Shown: positions 14,778 to 22,259, counted from the first letter of the stretch. The stretch is DNA of 23,921 nucleotides from Planctomycetota bacterium (GCA_018897395.1 JAHIKV010000205.1:1-23921); one strand, 5' to 3'. Notes: a model not told the origin generated them from the sequence alone. Program-made: numbers and translations.

Positions 14778-15794
14778 ATGTCCACGAGAATCGTCCTCTG
14801 TTATCCGATCGAACAGAAACACATCGAGCAGATCGCCGCCACAATGCCGGATGCCGAGATCGTCGACGCCGGGCAAGAGCGAATTGCCGAGGAGCTTTTC
14901 ACCGCCGATATCTTCTGCGGACACGCCAAAGTGCCCGTCGATTGGGACGGCGTGGTGCGCCAGGGGCGACTGCGGTGGATACAATCTTCGGCCGCCGGAA
15001 TGGACCACTGTCTGGTCCCCTCGGTTATCGAGTCGGACATCGCGGTGACCAGTGCCTCGGGGGTGTTGGCCGATCAGGTGGCGGAACACACGATCGCCCT
15101 GATTACGGGCTGGTGCCGAGGTCTGCCAGTTTTTTTCCGCGCCCAGGCGAAGAAAGAGTTTATCCGACGACCGACCCGCGATCTGACCCGCTCGACGGTT
15201 GGCATTGTGGGCTTGGGCGGCGTCGGCCGACGATTGGCCGAGTTGCTCAGTTCCTTTGATGCCCGCATCCTAGCCACCGACATGTTCCCGGTAGATAAGC
15301 CGGATTGTGTCGAGGCCCTATGGACGGCCGACCGGTTGAAAGATTTGCTGCCCGAGGCCGATTTCCTCGTTCTCTGCCTGCCGCTGAACGATTCAACGCG
15401 CGGGTTGATCGATGCCTCGATTATTTCCAAGATGAAACCGGGGGCGCTTTTGGTAAACGTCGCCCGGGGACCGCTGGTCGTGACACCCGACCTGATCGAC
15501 GCGCTCGAGAGCGGCCGGCTCGCCGGGGCCGTGATGGACGTGACGGACCCCGAGCCGCTCCCGCCGGAGAGCCGGCTGTGGGACATGCCGAACATGATAA
15601 TCACCCCTCATGTGGGCGGGCAAAGCTCCTGGCGGATCGACAACATGACAACCATGTTCCGTCGCAATCTCCAGCGTTGGAACGCGGGGCTGACGTTGAT
15701 AAACTATCTGACCGACAAGCGGCTGGGATTTCCCATCCGCGGCGGCGGATACCCGCTCTGGGTGGCACGCCACGAGCGTAGCGAAGGAAAGTAG
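14778..15794 (+). CDS. D-isomer-specific 2-hydroxyacid dehydrogenase family protein
   Basis: 338 aa from the ATG at 14778 (MSTRIVLCYP); an upstream in-frame ATG at 14736 lies in a TGCAAAATG-type repeat and would add residues unlike the family. The NAD-binding motif GLGGVG is at 145-150. Catalytic triad residues fit the family: Arg in NVARGPLV (R230), Glu in TDPEPLP (E259), His in TPHVGG (H278). Such enzymes reduce 2-keto acids to D-2-hydroxyacids with NADH or the reverse; the substrate cannot be read from sequence. It follows the hydrogenase operon after about 140 nt of repeat sequence, so a link to it is not implied. Its TAG stop is inside the left arm of the palindrome at 15791-15871, and the last residues (ARHERSEGK) may derive from repeat sequence. 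Confidence 0.88.
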   Translation: MSTRIVLCYPIEQKHIEQIAATMPDAEIVDAGQERIAEELFTADIFCGHAKVPVDWDGVVRQGRLRWIQSSAAGMDHCLVPSVIESDIAVTSASGVLADQVAEHTIALITGWCRGLPVFFRAQAKKEFIRRPTRDLTRSTVGIVGLGGVGRRLAELLSSFDARILATDMFPVDKPDCVEALWTADRLKDLLPEADFLVLCLPLNDSTRGLIDASIISKMKPGALLVNVARGPLVVTPDLIDALESGRLAGAVMDVTDPEPLPPESRLWDMPNMIITPHVGGQSSWRIDNMTTMFRRNLQRWNAGLTLINYLTDKRLGFPIRGGGYPLWVARHERSEGK

Positions 15795-15871
15795 GGTGGG
15801 TCAAGCGAAGCGCAGCCCCACCACGTTTTCCCCGCTGTTGGTGGGGCTGCGCTTCGCTTGACCCACCCTAC
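15791..15871. repeat. 33-bp-arm perfect inverted repeat
   Basis: The arm at 15791-15823 (starting GTAGGGTGGGTCAAGCG) is the perfect reverse complement of 15839-15871, with a 15-nt loop. The stop codon of the preceding dehydrogenase (15792-15794) lies inside the left arm. It could act as a transcription barrier as well as being a mobile repeat. Confidence 0.9.
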
Positions 15872-15960
15872 ACGGTTCGCTCTTTACGGCCGGCCGGGGC
15901 AGGAGTTAAGATTATCACGCTGGATCGCGGGGCACGCACCTGGGACGCCGAGGACAACAA

Positions 15961-17073
15961 ATGTCGACCACGACTTTTCTCGAAGGGAGCGCTACCCGGA
16001 CTTGGGGCGGCCGGCCGGCTGCCCGATGTTCGGACGATCTGCTCGGCCGCTATCGGCGGATCATCGAAGAAAAACGGCTGAGCTGGACGGAGCATCACCA
16101 CTTGATCAGCCTCCTGGGTTCGGGCGGACAGGGTGTGGTTTATCTCACCGAGCGGCGTGGGACCGACAACTTCACGCTGCCGGTCGCCTTGAAGATTTTT
16201 TCGCCCGAGCATTACGAAGACGAGCGATCGTACGACGAAGCGATGGGCCGGATGGCCGAGGTGGCCGCCCGCGTCGCCCAAATCCAGCAGGACAACCTGC
16301 TCGACGTTCACAACTGGGTCGACCGCGGCCGCATCCGCATGATGGAGATGGAATGGGTCGACGGGTTCGACCTTTCCCGGCTCTTGACCCGCCGGATGCT
16401 CGAGCGGCTGGAGAGCCGCGTGAGCATCAAGCGCTGGAACTACATCAACCAGGTGATCGTCACGGCCGGTGCAATGCATCCGCGGGTTAAGCCGGGAGTG
16501 GCCATCGCCATCGTGCGCGATTGCCTGGCCGCGCTGGCCGCCTTGCACCGCGAGGGGATCGTCCACGGCGACGTGAAGCCGTCGAACATCATGATCAAGC
16601 GGACCGGCAACGCGAAGATCGTCGATCTCGGATCGGCGTTCGACCTCGAAAAGGCGCCGGTCCGGCGGAGTTGCACACCGGCATACGCCGCGCCGGAGGT
16701 GCTCGAAGGGGGCGAGAACTCGCCGCGGAGCGACCTGGCCGGACTGGGCTACGTGCTGATCGAAATGCTCTCCGGCGCGTCCTCCTTCGCCGGACTGACC
16801 AACTACCGCGACCTGTTGGAGGCCAAGCGGTTCCTGTCCCAGCGGCTCCCCCACGTCCTGCCGCACGAGGTCGTCTGCAACGAGTTGTTGATGAGTTTTT
16901 GCCGCGGACTGATCGCCCCCGATCCGATGCGCCGTTTCCCCAGCGCCGAGGCGGCCGATCTGGTCAAGGAGGGCGCCGCCAGTTTCCACCGTCAGCTCAT
17001 CAAGGGCGATCTGGCCAGCGAGTACGACAACGAAATCCGGCTCTGGCTGGTGGAGTTGCGGGAACTGGATTAG
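15961..17073 (+). CDS. Soluble Ser/Thr protein kinase-like protein
   Basis: 370 aa, no transmembrane segment. The kinase fold spans about 44-330: glycine loop LGSGGQGVVYL (52-62), Lys in VALKIF (K78), HGDVKPSN with catalytic Asp D204, DLG at 222-224 in place of DFG, and APE at 244-246. Having HGD instead of HRD makes it a non-RD kinase, which usually does not need activation-loop phosphorylation. All catalytic residues are present, so activity is plausible, but the substrate is unknown. Compared with the kinase at 492-3353, it lacks any sensor domain and has an extra helical stretch between the lobes (~135-175). Start ATG 15961 has GAGG 7 nt upstream. It stands alone between two palindromic repeats. 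Confidence 0.85.
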   Translation: MSTTTFLEGSATRTWGGRPAARCSDDLLGRYRRIIEEKRLSWTEHHHLISLLGSGGQGVVYLTERRGTDNFTLPVALKIFSPEHYEDERSYDEAMGRMAEVAARVAQIQQDNLLDVHNWVDRGRIRMMEMEWVDGFDLSRLLTRRMLERLESRVSIKRWNYINQVIVTAGAMHPRVKPGVAIAIVRDCLAALAALHREGIVHGDVKPSNIMIKRTGNAKIVDLGSAFDLEKAPVRRSCTPAYAAPEVLEGGENSPRSDLAGLGYVLIEMLSGASSFAGLTNYRDLLEAKRFLSQRLPHVLPHEVVCNELLMSFCRGLIAPDPMRRFPSAEAADLVKEGAASFHRQLIKGDLASEYDNEIRLWLVELRELD

Positions 17074-17081
17074 AGGGACGA

Positions 17082-17134
17082 GTAGGCCGGGTTGCAACCC
17101 GGCGAACATTCTGCCGGGTCACGACCCGGCCTAC
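17082..17134. repeat. GTAGGCCGGGT inverted repeat
   Basis: GTAGGCCGGGT (17082-17092) and ACCCGGCCTAC (17124-17134) are perfect reverse complements, and the inner GTTGCAAC and CGGGTCACGACCCG stretches are self-complementary too. It ends about 20 nt before the release-factor-like gene and may have displaced its native upstream region. Confidence 0.8.
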
Positions 17135-17152
17135 CTGCTGAATTATCGCAAA

Positions 17153-17731
17153 TTGCACGTGTCGCACGATCATCCCGCCGCGCTGCCGTCGGAAAAACTG
17201 CTCGCCGAATGCACCGTTCAATTCGTCCGGCGTTCGGGGCCGGGCGGACAACATCGCAACAAGGTATCGACGGGTGTCGTGCTGGTCCATCGCCCGACCG
17301 GCATCAAGGCCGAGGCCGCCGAGCGGCGGAGCCAGGCCGAGAACCGCGCCGCGGCGCTGTTCCGCCTGCGGATCAACCTGGCCTTGGAGATACGCCGCCG
17401 GAAAAAGGGGGACAGGTCCAGTTTGTGCGAAGCACCCGAAGGGCCGCTGTGCGGCAAACTGGACCTGTCCCCCTTTTTCCGCCCCAGTCCCCTGTGGAGA
17501 TCGCGTTGCCGCGGCGGCCAGATCGAAATTAACGCCGGTCACGACGACTTTCCCGCCCTGTTGGCCGAGGCCCTCGACCTGCTGGCTTCAAGCGATTTCG
17601 ACCCTCGCCACTCCGCCGAAACCCTCGGTTGTTCCGCCTCTCAGCTCATCAAGCTCTTAAAGAAGGAGCCGCGCGCGATGGCTGAGGTCAACGAAGAGCG
17701 TCGGCGGCGGGGATTGCATTTGTTGCGGTAG
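17153..17731 (+). CDS. Peptide chain release factor-like protein (RF-1 GGQ domain)
   Basis: 192 aa from a TTG at 17153; a GTG at 17159 is equally possible, as no ATG or ribosome site is visible, so the start is uncertain. The RF-1 catalytic domain motif is SGPGGQHRNKV (GGQ at ~31-33), followed by VVLVHRPTGI and RRSQAENR. GGQ proteins hydrolyse peptidyl-tRNA on the ribosome; lacking codon-recognition domains, this one resembles rescue-type factors such as ArfB. The C-terminal part (SPLWRSRCRGG, then DDFPALLAEALDLL) is a helical extension ending in a basic tail. Residues ~83-110 are encoded by a large palindromic repeat in frame, which sits between the GGQ domain and the helical part. Whether the product still folds is unknown, though the frame is open throughout. 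Confidence 0.8.
   Translation: MHVSHDHPAALPSEKLLAECTVQFVRRSGPGGQHRNKVSTGVVLVHRPTGIKAEAAERRSQAENRAAALFRLRINLALEIRRRKKGDRSSLCEAPEGPLCGKLDLSPFFRPSPLWRSRCRGGQIEINAGHDDFPALLAEALDLLASSDFDPRHSAETLGCSASQLIKLLKKEPRAMAEVNEERRRRGLHLLR
17399..17481. repeat. 27-bp-arm palindromic repeat inserted in frame in the release-factor-like gene
   Basis: The arm 17399-17425 (core GGGGGACAGGTCCAGTTTG) is the perfect reverse complement of 17455-17481, with a 29-nt loop. It encodes residues ~83-110 (KKGDRSSLCEAP and onward) without a stop. The arm contains a poly-A/poly-T edge next to GGGGGACAG, a form I associate with REP-type repeats; this association is from memory. Confidence 0.9.
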
Positions 17732-18014
17732 CCCGGATTATTCAGTGTGTCCTACGACCGTTGCGCGGGACGGTTTTGCCGCAATATATGGTATGCAACG
17801 GCCTCTCTGAGCACAACGTATAGTGGCGTGCAATGATCGCAGGACACAAGGAGAAAATTCAAGACCGACCGATCCAGATCCGGTGGTTCTCGTCGCCCGG
17901 CGATCGGGCCACCGCCCGGGGGCCATTGCTCTTGCCTCGGTTAGCTTCTTTCGGTACAAGCGGGCTGCTGAAAGCATCCCCTTCCTACCTTTCCTCGTCG
18001 AACGAGGTGTGTCG
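17732..18014. other. Intergenic region, nothing clear
   Basis: About 280 nt between the release-factor-like gene and the small secreted protein. I see no repeat, RNA gene or strong promoter match. The in-frame upstream extension of the next gene has no family features and no ribosome site. Confidence 0.5.
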
Positions 18015-18311
18015 ATGAACCGAGTCTGTTTGTTGCTCGTTGTGGCGTTGGTGCTGTTGTCCTCGGCCCGAATCTGCGTGGCGGACTCCGCCACGCTTGA
18101 CGTCGAGAAGATGAAGGTTGTCTTGCACACGGCAACGCCCCAAGAAAACGGCTTCATCGAGTACGTCGTTGCCAGGGTAAACGCCGGAACCCTTCCCTTG
18201 GACCTGGTCGAGAGCACGTTTCTTTGGGCCAGAAAGAAGCCGAACAATAAGTTCTACTATTTCAAGTTCGGCCTGATCGAACGGGCGGCGAAGCGGGGCA
18301 TCAAGCTGTAG
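18015..18311 (+). CDS. Small secreted protein of unknown function
   Basis: 98 aa. ATG 18015 has GAGG 7 nt upstream, which decides it against the longer in-frame reading. Residues 1-23 are a clear Sec signal peptide (MNRVCLLLVVALVLLSS core, likely cut after VA before DSATL). The mature ~75 residues are basic and helical-looking (FIEYVVARVNAGTLPLDLVESTFLWARKK...). There are no cysteines in the mature part, no membrane segment and no recognised domain. It is probably a periplasmic or exported protein. It stands alone, followed at once by a 22-bp-arm hairpin. I do not recognise a function. Confidence 0.75.
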   Translation: MNRVCLLLVVALVLLSSARICVADSATLDVEKMKVVLHTATPQENGFIEYVVARVNAGTLPLDLVESTFLWARKKPNNKFYYFKFGLIERAAKRGIKL

Positions 18312-18313
18312 GT

Positions 18314-18375
18314 GTAGCGGGCGGGCTTGCCCGCCGTTCGTAGCGGGATACATGGCGGGCAAGCCCGCCCGCTAC
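18314..18375. repeat. 22-bp-arm inverted repeat between convergent genes
   Basis: The arm 18314-18335 (starts GTAGCGGGCGGGCTTGCC) is the perfect reverse complement of 18354-18375. It lies 3 nt after the small secreted protein gene and 15 nt before the end of the convergent AMMECR1-MEMO gene, so it could terminate transcription from both sides, though no T run is present. Confidence 0.85.
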
Positions 18376-18390
18376 TCAAGAAGAAATACT

Positions 18391-19839
18391 CTATCCGAAC
18401 AGCAGGCCCGCATAGCCGACGACCCGGTCGGCCGGTCCGCCGGCCTCTGCGCTGGTCGCGTAGCCGACCGATTCGCAGCGGTTCAGGCAACCCAACCACC
18501 GCAGCGTTTCCATCGCCACCACGCAAGGGGCCATGCCGCACATGCTGATCCGGTTCCGCCGCACCGTCTCGTAGACCCGTTCCGGATCGAGGGCTTCAAT
18601 GGCGTCGATGGCGAGTCGATCCAAGCGGCGCGTCTGTTTGTCATCGGCGAAGTGGTTCATGTCGCTGGAAACGATCAGCAGCGGCCGCCGAGGCATGTCG
18701 CGCAACACCACCGACATCGCCACGCCGAAGCCGAGCAATTCCGGGAGCGAAGCGTCGCCGACCGCGATACCCACCACACGGATTTGCGGGGCCAGTCCGG
18801 CCAAAAGCGGCAACTGCACTTCGATGGCGTGCTCGTCGCGGTGCGCCGCTGCGTCTAGTTCCAGCCCCGGCACGCCGTCGGCCAGTCGCGCGGCCAGCTC
18901 GGGGTCGGAATCCACCCCACCGCCGGGCAACAGCCAACGCCGGTGCGGCGCCACCGCCCAGCGGGCGCCTTGCGGCCGGTGTTTCGGACAAAGGATTATC
19001 ACTTGCTCGGGAATTTCCACTCGGCTGAAAACGGCCGCCGCCAATCGGCCTGAGTAAACCCAGCCGGCGTGTGGCGCCAACGCGCCCGAGAACAGCCGCG
19101 GCTCGGGCGCGGGCGAAACTGAAGCGAACAACTCATCGAGCTGCCGATTCATTTCGCGGGGATCGGCGGGATAGAAGCTGCCGGCCACCGCCGCCGGACG
19201 GTCCGCTTCCACTTCCAACTTCATCCGGCCGTGGATCGCGCGCCCCTCGAAAACCATCAGCGTCGCATCGTCGTCCTTCCAGGCGTCGACCGGCAGGCCG
19301 GCCTTGATGCAGACCTGTTCGAGGAAAGTCCGGGCGTCGAACCCATGTTCCACGGCCACGCCCGGCAGCAGCAGGCCGCGCGCGTGGCCGCGGGCGATCT
19401 GCACGCCGTGCCGGCCGATAACTACCGCTTCGGCGCGATTTTCACCGTATGCCGTCACCGGTTCCGGTCCCCAGAGAATCCACGCGTCCATGTCGAGATG
19501 GTTCAGTTCGCCCGTCGTGATGGGCGGGAAGCGGGGATCGTCGGTCGCCGCCCGATCGGCCGCGTGGTCCAACGCCTCGCACAGTGCCACGGTCTGGCCG
19601 ATGTATCCGCAGCAGGAGCGGAGCTGGCCCGCACGGCGAAGGGTTACGAACGCGCCGTAGACGGGCGTAGCGGCCGTTTCGCCCAGGATCCGGCGGCTCG
19701 ATTCGGCTCGCTCGCGTCGCACGGCAGCCGCCACCCGACGACACGCCGCGCTGAAGATCAACGCCTCCTGCCGTTCGGTCAACTCCGGCCGCGCGGTCGA
19801 TCCGGGCGATTTCGGCGGTTCAGCGGAAGAACAATCCAT
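18391..19839 (-). CDS. AMMECR1-MEMO1 domain fusion protein (AmmeMemoRadiSam system)
   Basis: 482 aa from ATG 19839, chosen because GGAG stands 6 nt upstream (19846-19849); a TTG 12 nt further out is the alternative. Residues ~20-210 are an AMMECR1 domain (VYGAFVTLRRAGQLRSCCGYIG, then ALDHAADRAATDDPRFPPIT). Residues ~212-482 are a MEMO1 domain starting RPAAVAGSFYPADP. Its metal-site residues are kept: H257 (APHAGW), H337 (DEHAIEVQLP), H396 (SSDMNHF) and C434 (SMCGM). MEMO resembles non-heme iron dioxygenases, but the bacterial role is not established. AMMECR1, MEMO and a radical SAM enzyme co-occur widely as the AmmeMemoRadiSam set; here the partner is at 21153-22205 on the same strand, separated by a DUF3800 gene. 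Confidence 0.9.
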   Translation of the reverse strand: MDCSSAEPPKSPGSTARPELTERQEALIFSAACRRVAAAVRRERAESSRRILGETAATPVYGAFVTLRRAGQLRSCCGYIGQTVALCEALDHAADRAATDDPRFPPITTGELNHLDMDAWILWGPEPVTAYGENRAEAVVIGRHGVQIARGHARGLLLPGVAVEHGFDARTFLEQVCIKAGLPVDAWKDDDATLMVFEGRAIHGRMKLEVEADRPAAVAGSFYPADPREMNRQLDELFASVSPAPEPRLFSGALAPHAGWVYSGRLAAAVFSRVEIPEQVIILCPKHRPQGARWAVAPHRRWLLPGGGVDSDPELAARLADGVPGLELDAAAHRDEHAIEVQLPLLAGLAPQIRVVGIAVGDASLPELLGFGVAMSVVLRDMPRRPLLIVSSDMNHFADDKQTRRLDRLAIDAIEALDPERVYETVRRNRISMCGMAPCVVAMETLRWLGCLNRCESVGYATSAEAGGPADRVVGYAGLLFG

Positions 19840-20117
19840 GACAGGCTCCAAATTGGAAAATCGTACTATTCCACAAGTCAGCGTATAGGTTGCGGTTTGA
19901 CCATGTGTAACGGCATATTGTTTGTTCTTAGACTCGGGATTGTTGGGTTCAAAACGCTGTATGTCGTAAGATGTTGTGCAATATGGTTTTGTGATGCAAG
20001 TTTCGACTGTTCGGCAAAAAGACTATTGACAAGGGGGTACTATTGCCGTATTGTCTTATTGGAGGCTTTGGTTGGCTCTTCGGAGCCGGCCATTGCCTTC
20101 GTTCGTTTCTTGGCTTG
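19840..20117. other. AT-rich intergenic region
   Basis: About 280 nt, visibly richer in A+T than its surroundings. It must hold the 5' region of the AMMECR1-MEMO gene unless that is read from upstream. I see no RNA gene or palindrome, only a plus-strand promoter-like sequence at 20026-20054. Confidence 0.5.
20026..20054 (+). promoter_or_regulatory. Sigma70-like promoter match facing into the DUF3800 gene
   Basis: TTGACA (20026-20031), a 17-nt spacer, then TATTGT (20049-20054). The orientation is antisense to the DUF3800 gene, whose 3' end is at 20118, and no plus-strand gene follows. It may be chance in AT-rich sequence or may make an antisense RNA. Confidence 0.25.
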
Positions 20118-21008
20118 CTACTGCTTGTCGCTCGATCCCCTAAGGTCGTCGATGTAGTTGATGCCATATAGCTGCCGGGGTTGGTCGCAGTATTCATCGG
20201 GTTTCTCTCCCTTGAATTGCATGGCATGCAATTTCCGCGCCAGAGGTTCCAATTCCGCACGAGAACGTTCCGGCATGAATGAACGTCGCCATCCCCAACC
20301 GAGAATATATGCAGCCAAGTCTGCCAGAAACACACCCGTTGTGAGATCGGAATGGACGAAGAACGGCTCGGGCACGATTCGTGAGCTTCGGAATCTGCCC
20401 GTTTGTGTTCCGAGAAAATATGCCGCCATTTGGTGCATGAGGATGTGCGATTGGGCCTTGTCCAATTCGTCGAAAACGATTAGCCCCATCTCCTTGCGAG
20501 GTAATGTCTCCAAGAAGTAAAAATACCTCTCAAAGAGATAAACGTAGTCCTTGCGAAGCAGGTTCTTTTCGCACCTTGGCGCAATGATGGGAACCACCGA
20601 TGCGAAAACCTGCACGTTGAAGTTTGCCGCAAGATCAAGCACCGCATCGACGAACTCAAGCACCTTGCGGCTGAACGCCACTATCTCCAGAAAAGTGGGG
20701 TTGCTCGTAGGCTTTCCCTTGGAAGATTTTCCTTTTTGCAATAGTGAATTTGCCAATAGGAGGCATTTTTCGGGACCGATTTCCACGTCGCGTTCGGCCT
20801 CCTTGAACCGCTTGGCCTTAAGTAGCTTGTTGGCCTTTGGCTCTTCGCTATACAAGTTCCGCAAGTAGCCCCCAAAATGCTCTTGCTCGGCGTGTCGAAT
20901 TGCCCGCACGAGATTCCACAGATTTTCCTCGGCAATAGCTACTCCAGCTAGGACTTCACAAGGCATTTCACATCTATCATGGCCGCTTTCGTCGATGAAC
21001 AGCAGCAT
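20118..21008 (-). CDS. DUF3800 domain protein
   Basis: 296 aa. The start is fixed at 21008: AAGGAG (21015-21020) lies 6 nt upstream, and the further in-frame ORF is repeat sequence. The N-terminus MLLFIDESGHD is the hallmark acidic strand of DUF3800. Later acidic motifs IVFDELDK and the LTTGVFLADLAAYILG helix complete the usual pattern, which is thought to form an RNase H-like fold; activity is unproven. The G+C content and codon use are clearly lower than in the genes around it. It lies between the two AmmeMemoRadiSam genes on the same strand, with a palindromic repeat at its 5' side. DUF3800 genes are often found in mobile or defence-related settings, so transfer is likely. Function unknown. 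Confidence 0.85.
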   Translation of the reverse strand: MLLFIDESGHDRCEMPCEVLAGVAIAEENLWNLVRAIRHAEQEHFGGYLRNLYSEEPKANKLLKAKRFKEAERDVEIGPEKCLLLANSLLQKGKSSKGKPTSNPTFLEIVAFSRKVLEFVDAVLDLAANFNVQVFASVVPIIAPRCEKNLLRKDYVYLFERYFYFLETLPRKEMGLIVFDELDKAQSHILMHQMAAYFLGTQTGRFRSSRIVPEPFFVHSDLTTGVFLADLAAYILGWGWRRSFMPERSRAELEPLARKLHAMQFKGEKPDEYCDQPRQLYGINYIDDLRGSSDKQ

Positions 21009-21024
21009 AACATTCTCCTTTTCT

Positions 21025-21143
21025 CTCGTTCCCACGCTCTGCGTGGGAACGGACTGCGGACAACGCTCCGCGTTGACTCTTGACTCACTCACCGACGCAG
21101 AGCGTCGGGAAACGTAGGTTCCCACGCGGAGCGTGGGAACCAG
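21025..21143. repeat. Large mirrored palindromic repeat, second copy of the 13002-13138 family
   Basis: The left arm 21025-21051 (CTCGTTCCCACGCTCTGCG start) and right arm 21117-21143 are near-perfect reverse complements (3 mismatches), each internally palindromic. Inner elements CGCTCCGCG and GACGCAGAGCGTC match those in the first copy. It separates the DUF3800 gene from the radical SAM gene and lies just upstream of the DUF3800 ribosome site. Confidence 0.85.
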
Positions 21144-21152
21144 TATATCTTG

Positions 21153-22205
21153 TTACTCCGCGATGCGAATCGGCATCCGCCGGTTGCCCCATGTGCCGGC
21201 GGCGGCGGCGAACCGGCCGGCGATGGGCGCCCGGCAATGGACGCATCGGCCGTCGCGCAAATCGAATCCCTCGATCGTGTATCCCACGCGGCGGATCACC
21301 GCGCGGCCGCAACCGGGACAATAGGTCTGCTGGCGCTCCGGGTCGTGAACGTTGCCGACATAGACGTAATGCAATCCGGCCTCTCGGGCGATGTCGTGCG
21401 CCATCCGCAAAGTGGCCGGCGGCGTCGCGTCGCGGTCCGTAAGCTCGAAGGTCGGATGGAACGCCGAGAAGTGCAACGGCACGTCGGGCCGAAGCTCCGC
21501 GGCGATCCAGCGGCACATCTCCCGCAACTCATCCGGCGAATCGTTGGCCCCGGGGATTATCAGGTTGGTGATCTCGACCCACGTCTCCGTCTCGCGGACC
21601 AGCCAGCGCAGCGTATCGAGCACGGGCTGCAATCGGCCGGCGCAGTATTCCCGGTAAAACCGATCGGTGAACCCCTTCAGATCGACGTTGGCGGCGTCGA
21701 TCGGCTCGAAGAAGTCGGCGCGTGCGTCGGCCGTGATGTAGCCGGAAGTTACCGCCACGGTTTTGATCCCGACGTCTCGGCACGCCCGGGCGGTGTCGAT
21801 GGCGTATTCCGCCCAGATGATCGGATCGTTGTAGGTGAAGGCTGCGCTGCGGCACCCGAGACGTTTGGCGGCGGCGGCGATCGCCTCCGGCGCCGCCTGC
21901 TCGCAGGCGGCCTCCACGTCCCGCGAACGCGACGTGGTCCAGTTCTGGCAGAAGGTGCAGCCCAGGTTGCAGCCGGCGGTGCCGAACGAAAGGACCGGCG
22001 TACCGGGATAAAACTGATGGAGCGGCTTCTTCTCGATCGGATCGACGCAGAAACCGGTGCTGCGGCCGTAGGTGGTCGAGACAATGCGGCCGTCGCGGTT
22101 TTCGCGGACGAAGCAGAACCCCCGCTCGCCCGGGCGGAGCGCGCAGTGCCGCGGGCAGAGATCGCATATCAATCGCTCGCCGTTGGCAGACTCGTGCCAC
22201 CACAT
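21153..22205 (-). CDS. AmmeMemoRadiSam system radical SAM enzyme
   Basis: 350 aa from ATG 22205 (MWWHESANGE); a longer reading starts only at a TTG. The radical SAM cluster motif CNLGCTFC is at C79/C83/C86. Upstream is the family's N-terminal cysteine box C14-DLC-PRHC (C14, C17, C21, then C31), and the C-terminus carries a zinc-ribbon-like pair CPGC...CVHC. The mid region (VAVTSGYITADARADFFEPIDAANVDLKGF) is typical of the family that resembles pyruvate formate-lyase activating enzymes. Its substrate is not known. Its AMMECR1-MEMO partner is downstream on the same strand, after an intervening DUF3800 gene. It starts 54 nt after the S41 protease stop. Confidence 0.93.
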   Translation of the reverse strand: MWWHESANGERLICDLCPRHCALRPGERGFCFVRENRDGRIVSTTYGRSTGFCVDPIEKKPLHQFYPGTPVLSFGTAGCNLGCTFCQNWTTSRSRDVEAACEQAAPEAIAAAAKRLGCRSAAFTYNDPIIWAEYAIDTARACRDVGIKTVAVTSGYITADARADFFEPIDAANVDLKGFTDRFYREYCAGRLQPVLDTLRWLVRETETWVEITNLIIPGANDSPDELREMCRWIAAELRPDVPLHFSAFHPTFELTDRDATPPATLRMAHDIAREAGLHYVYVGNVHDPERQQTYCPGCGRAVIRRVGYTIEGFDLRDGRCVHCRAPIAGRFAAAAGTWGNRRMPIRIAE

Positions 22206-22233
22206 GCTCGTATCATACCAGCCGCACAACGCC

Positions 22234-22247
22234 GGTCACAAGTGACC
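22234..22247. repeat. Short palindrome between the S41 protease and radical SAM genes
   Basis: GGTCAC (22234-22239) and GTGACC (22242-22247) flank an AA loop in the 54-nt gap. It could be a small operator or a weak hairpin; there is no T run. Confidence 0.4.
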
Positions 22248-22259
22248 TGGCTAAACGAA

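Noticed and set aside
15868..17109. 413-codon minus-strand frame opposite the soluble kinase
   Set aside because: Exact antisense of a gene with intact kinase motifs; no ribosome site or family signature.
21009..21125. 39-residue N-terminal extension of the DUF3800 protein
   Set aside because: Encoded by the palindromic repeat; an ideal AAGGAG precedes the inner ATG, and FIDESG normally lies at the very N-terminus.
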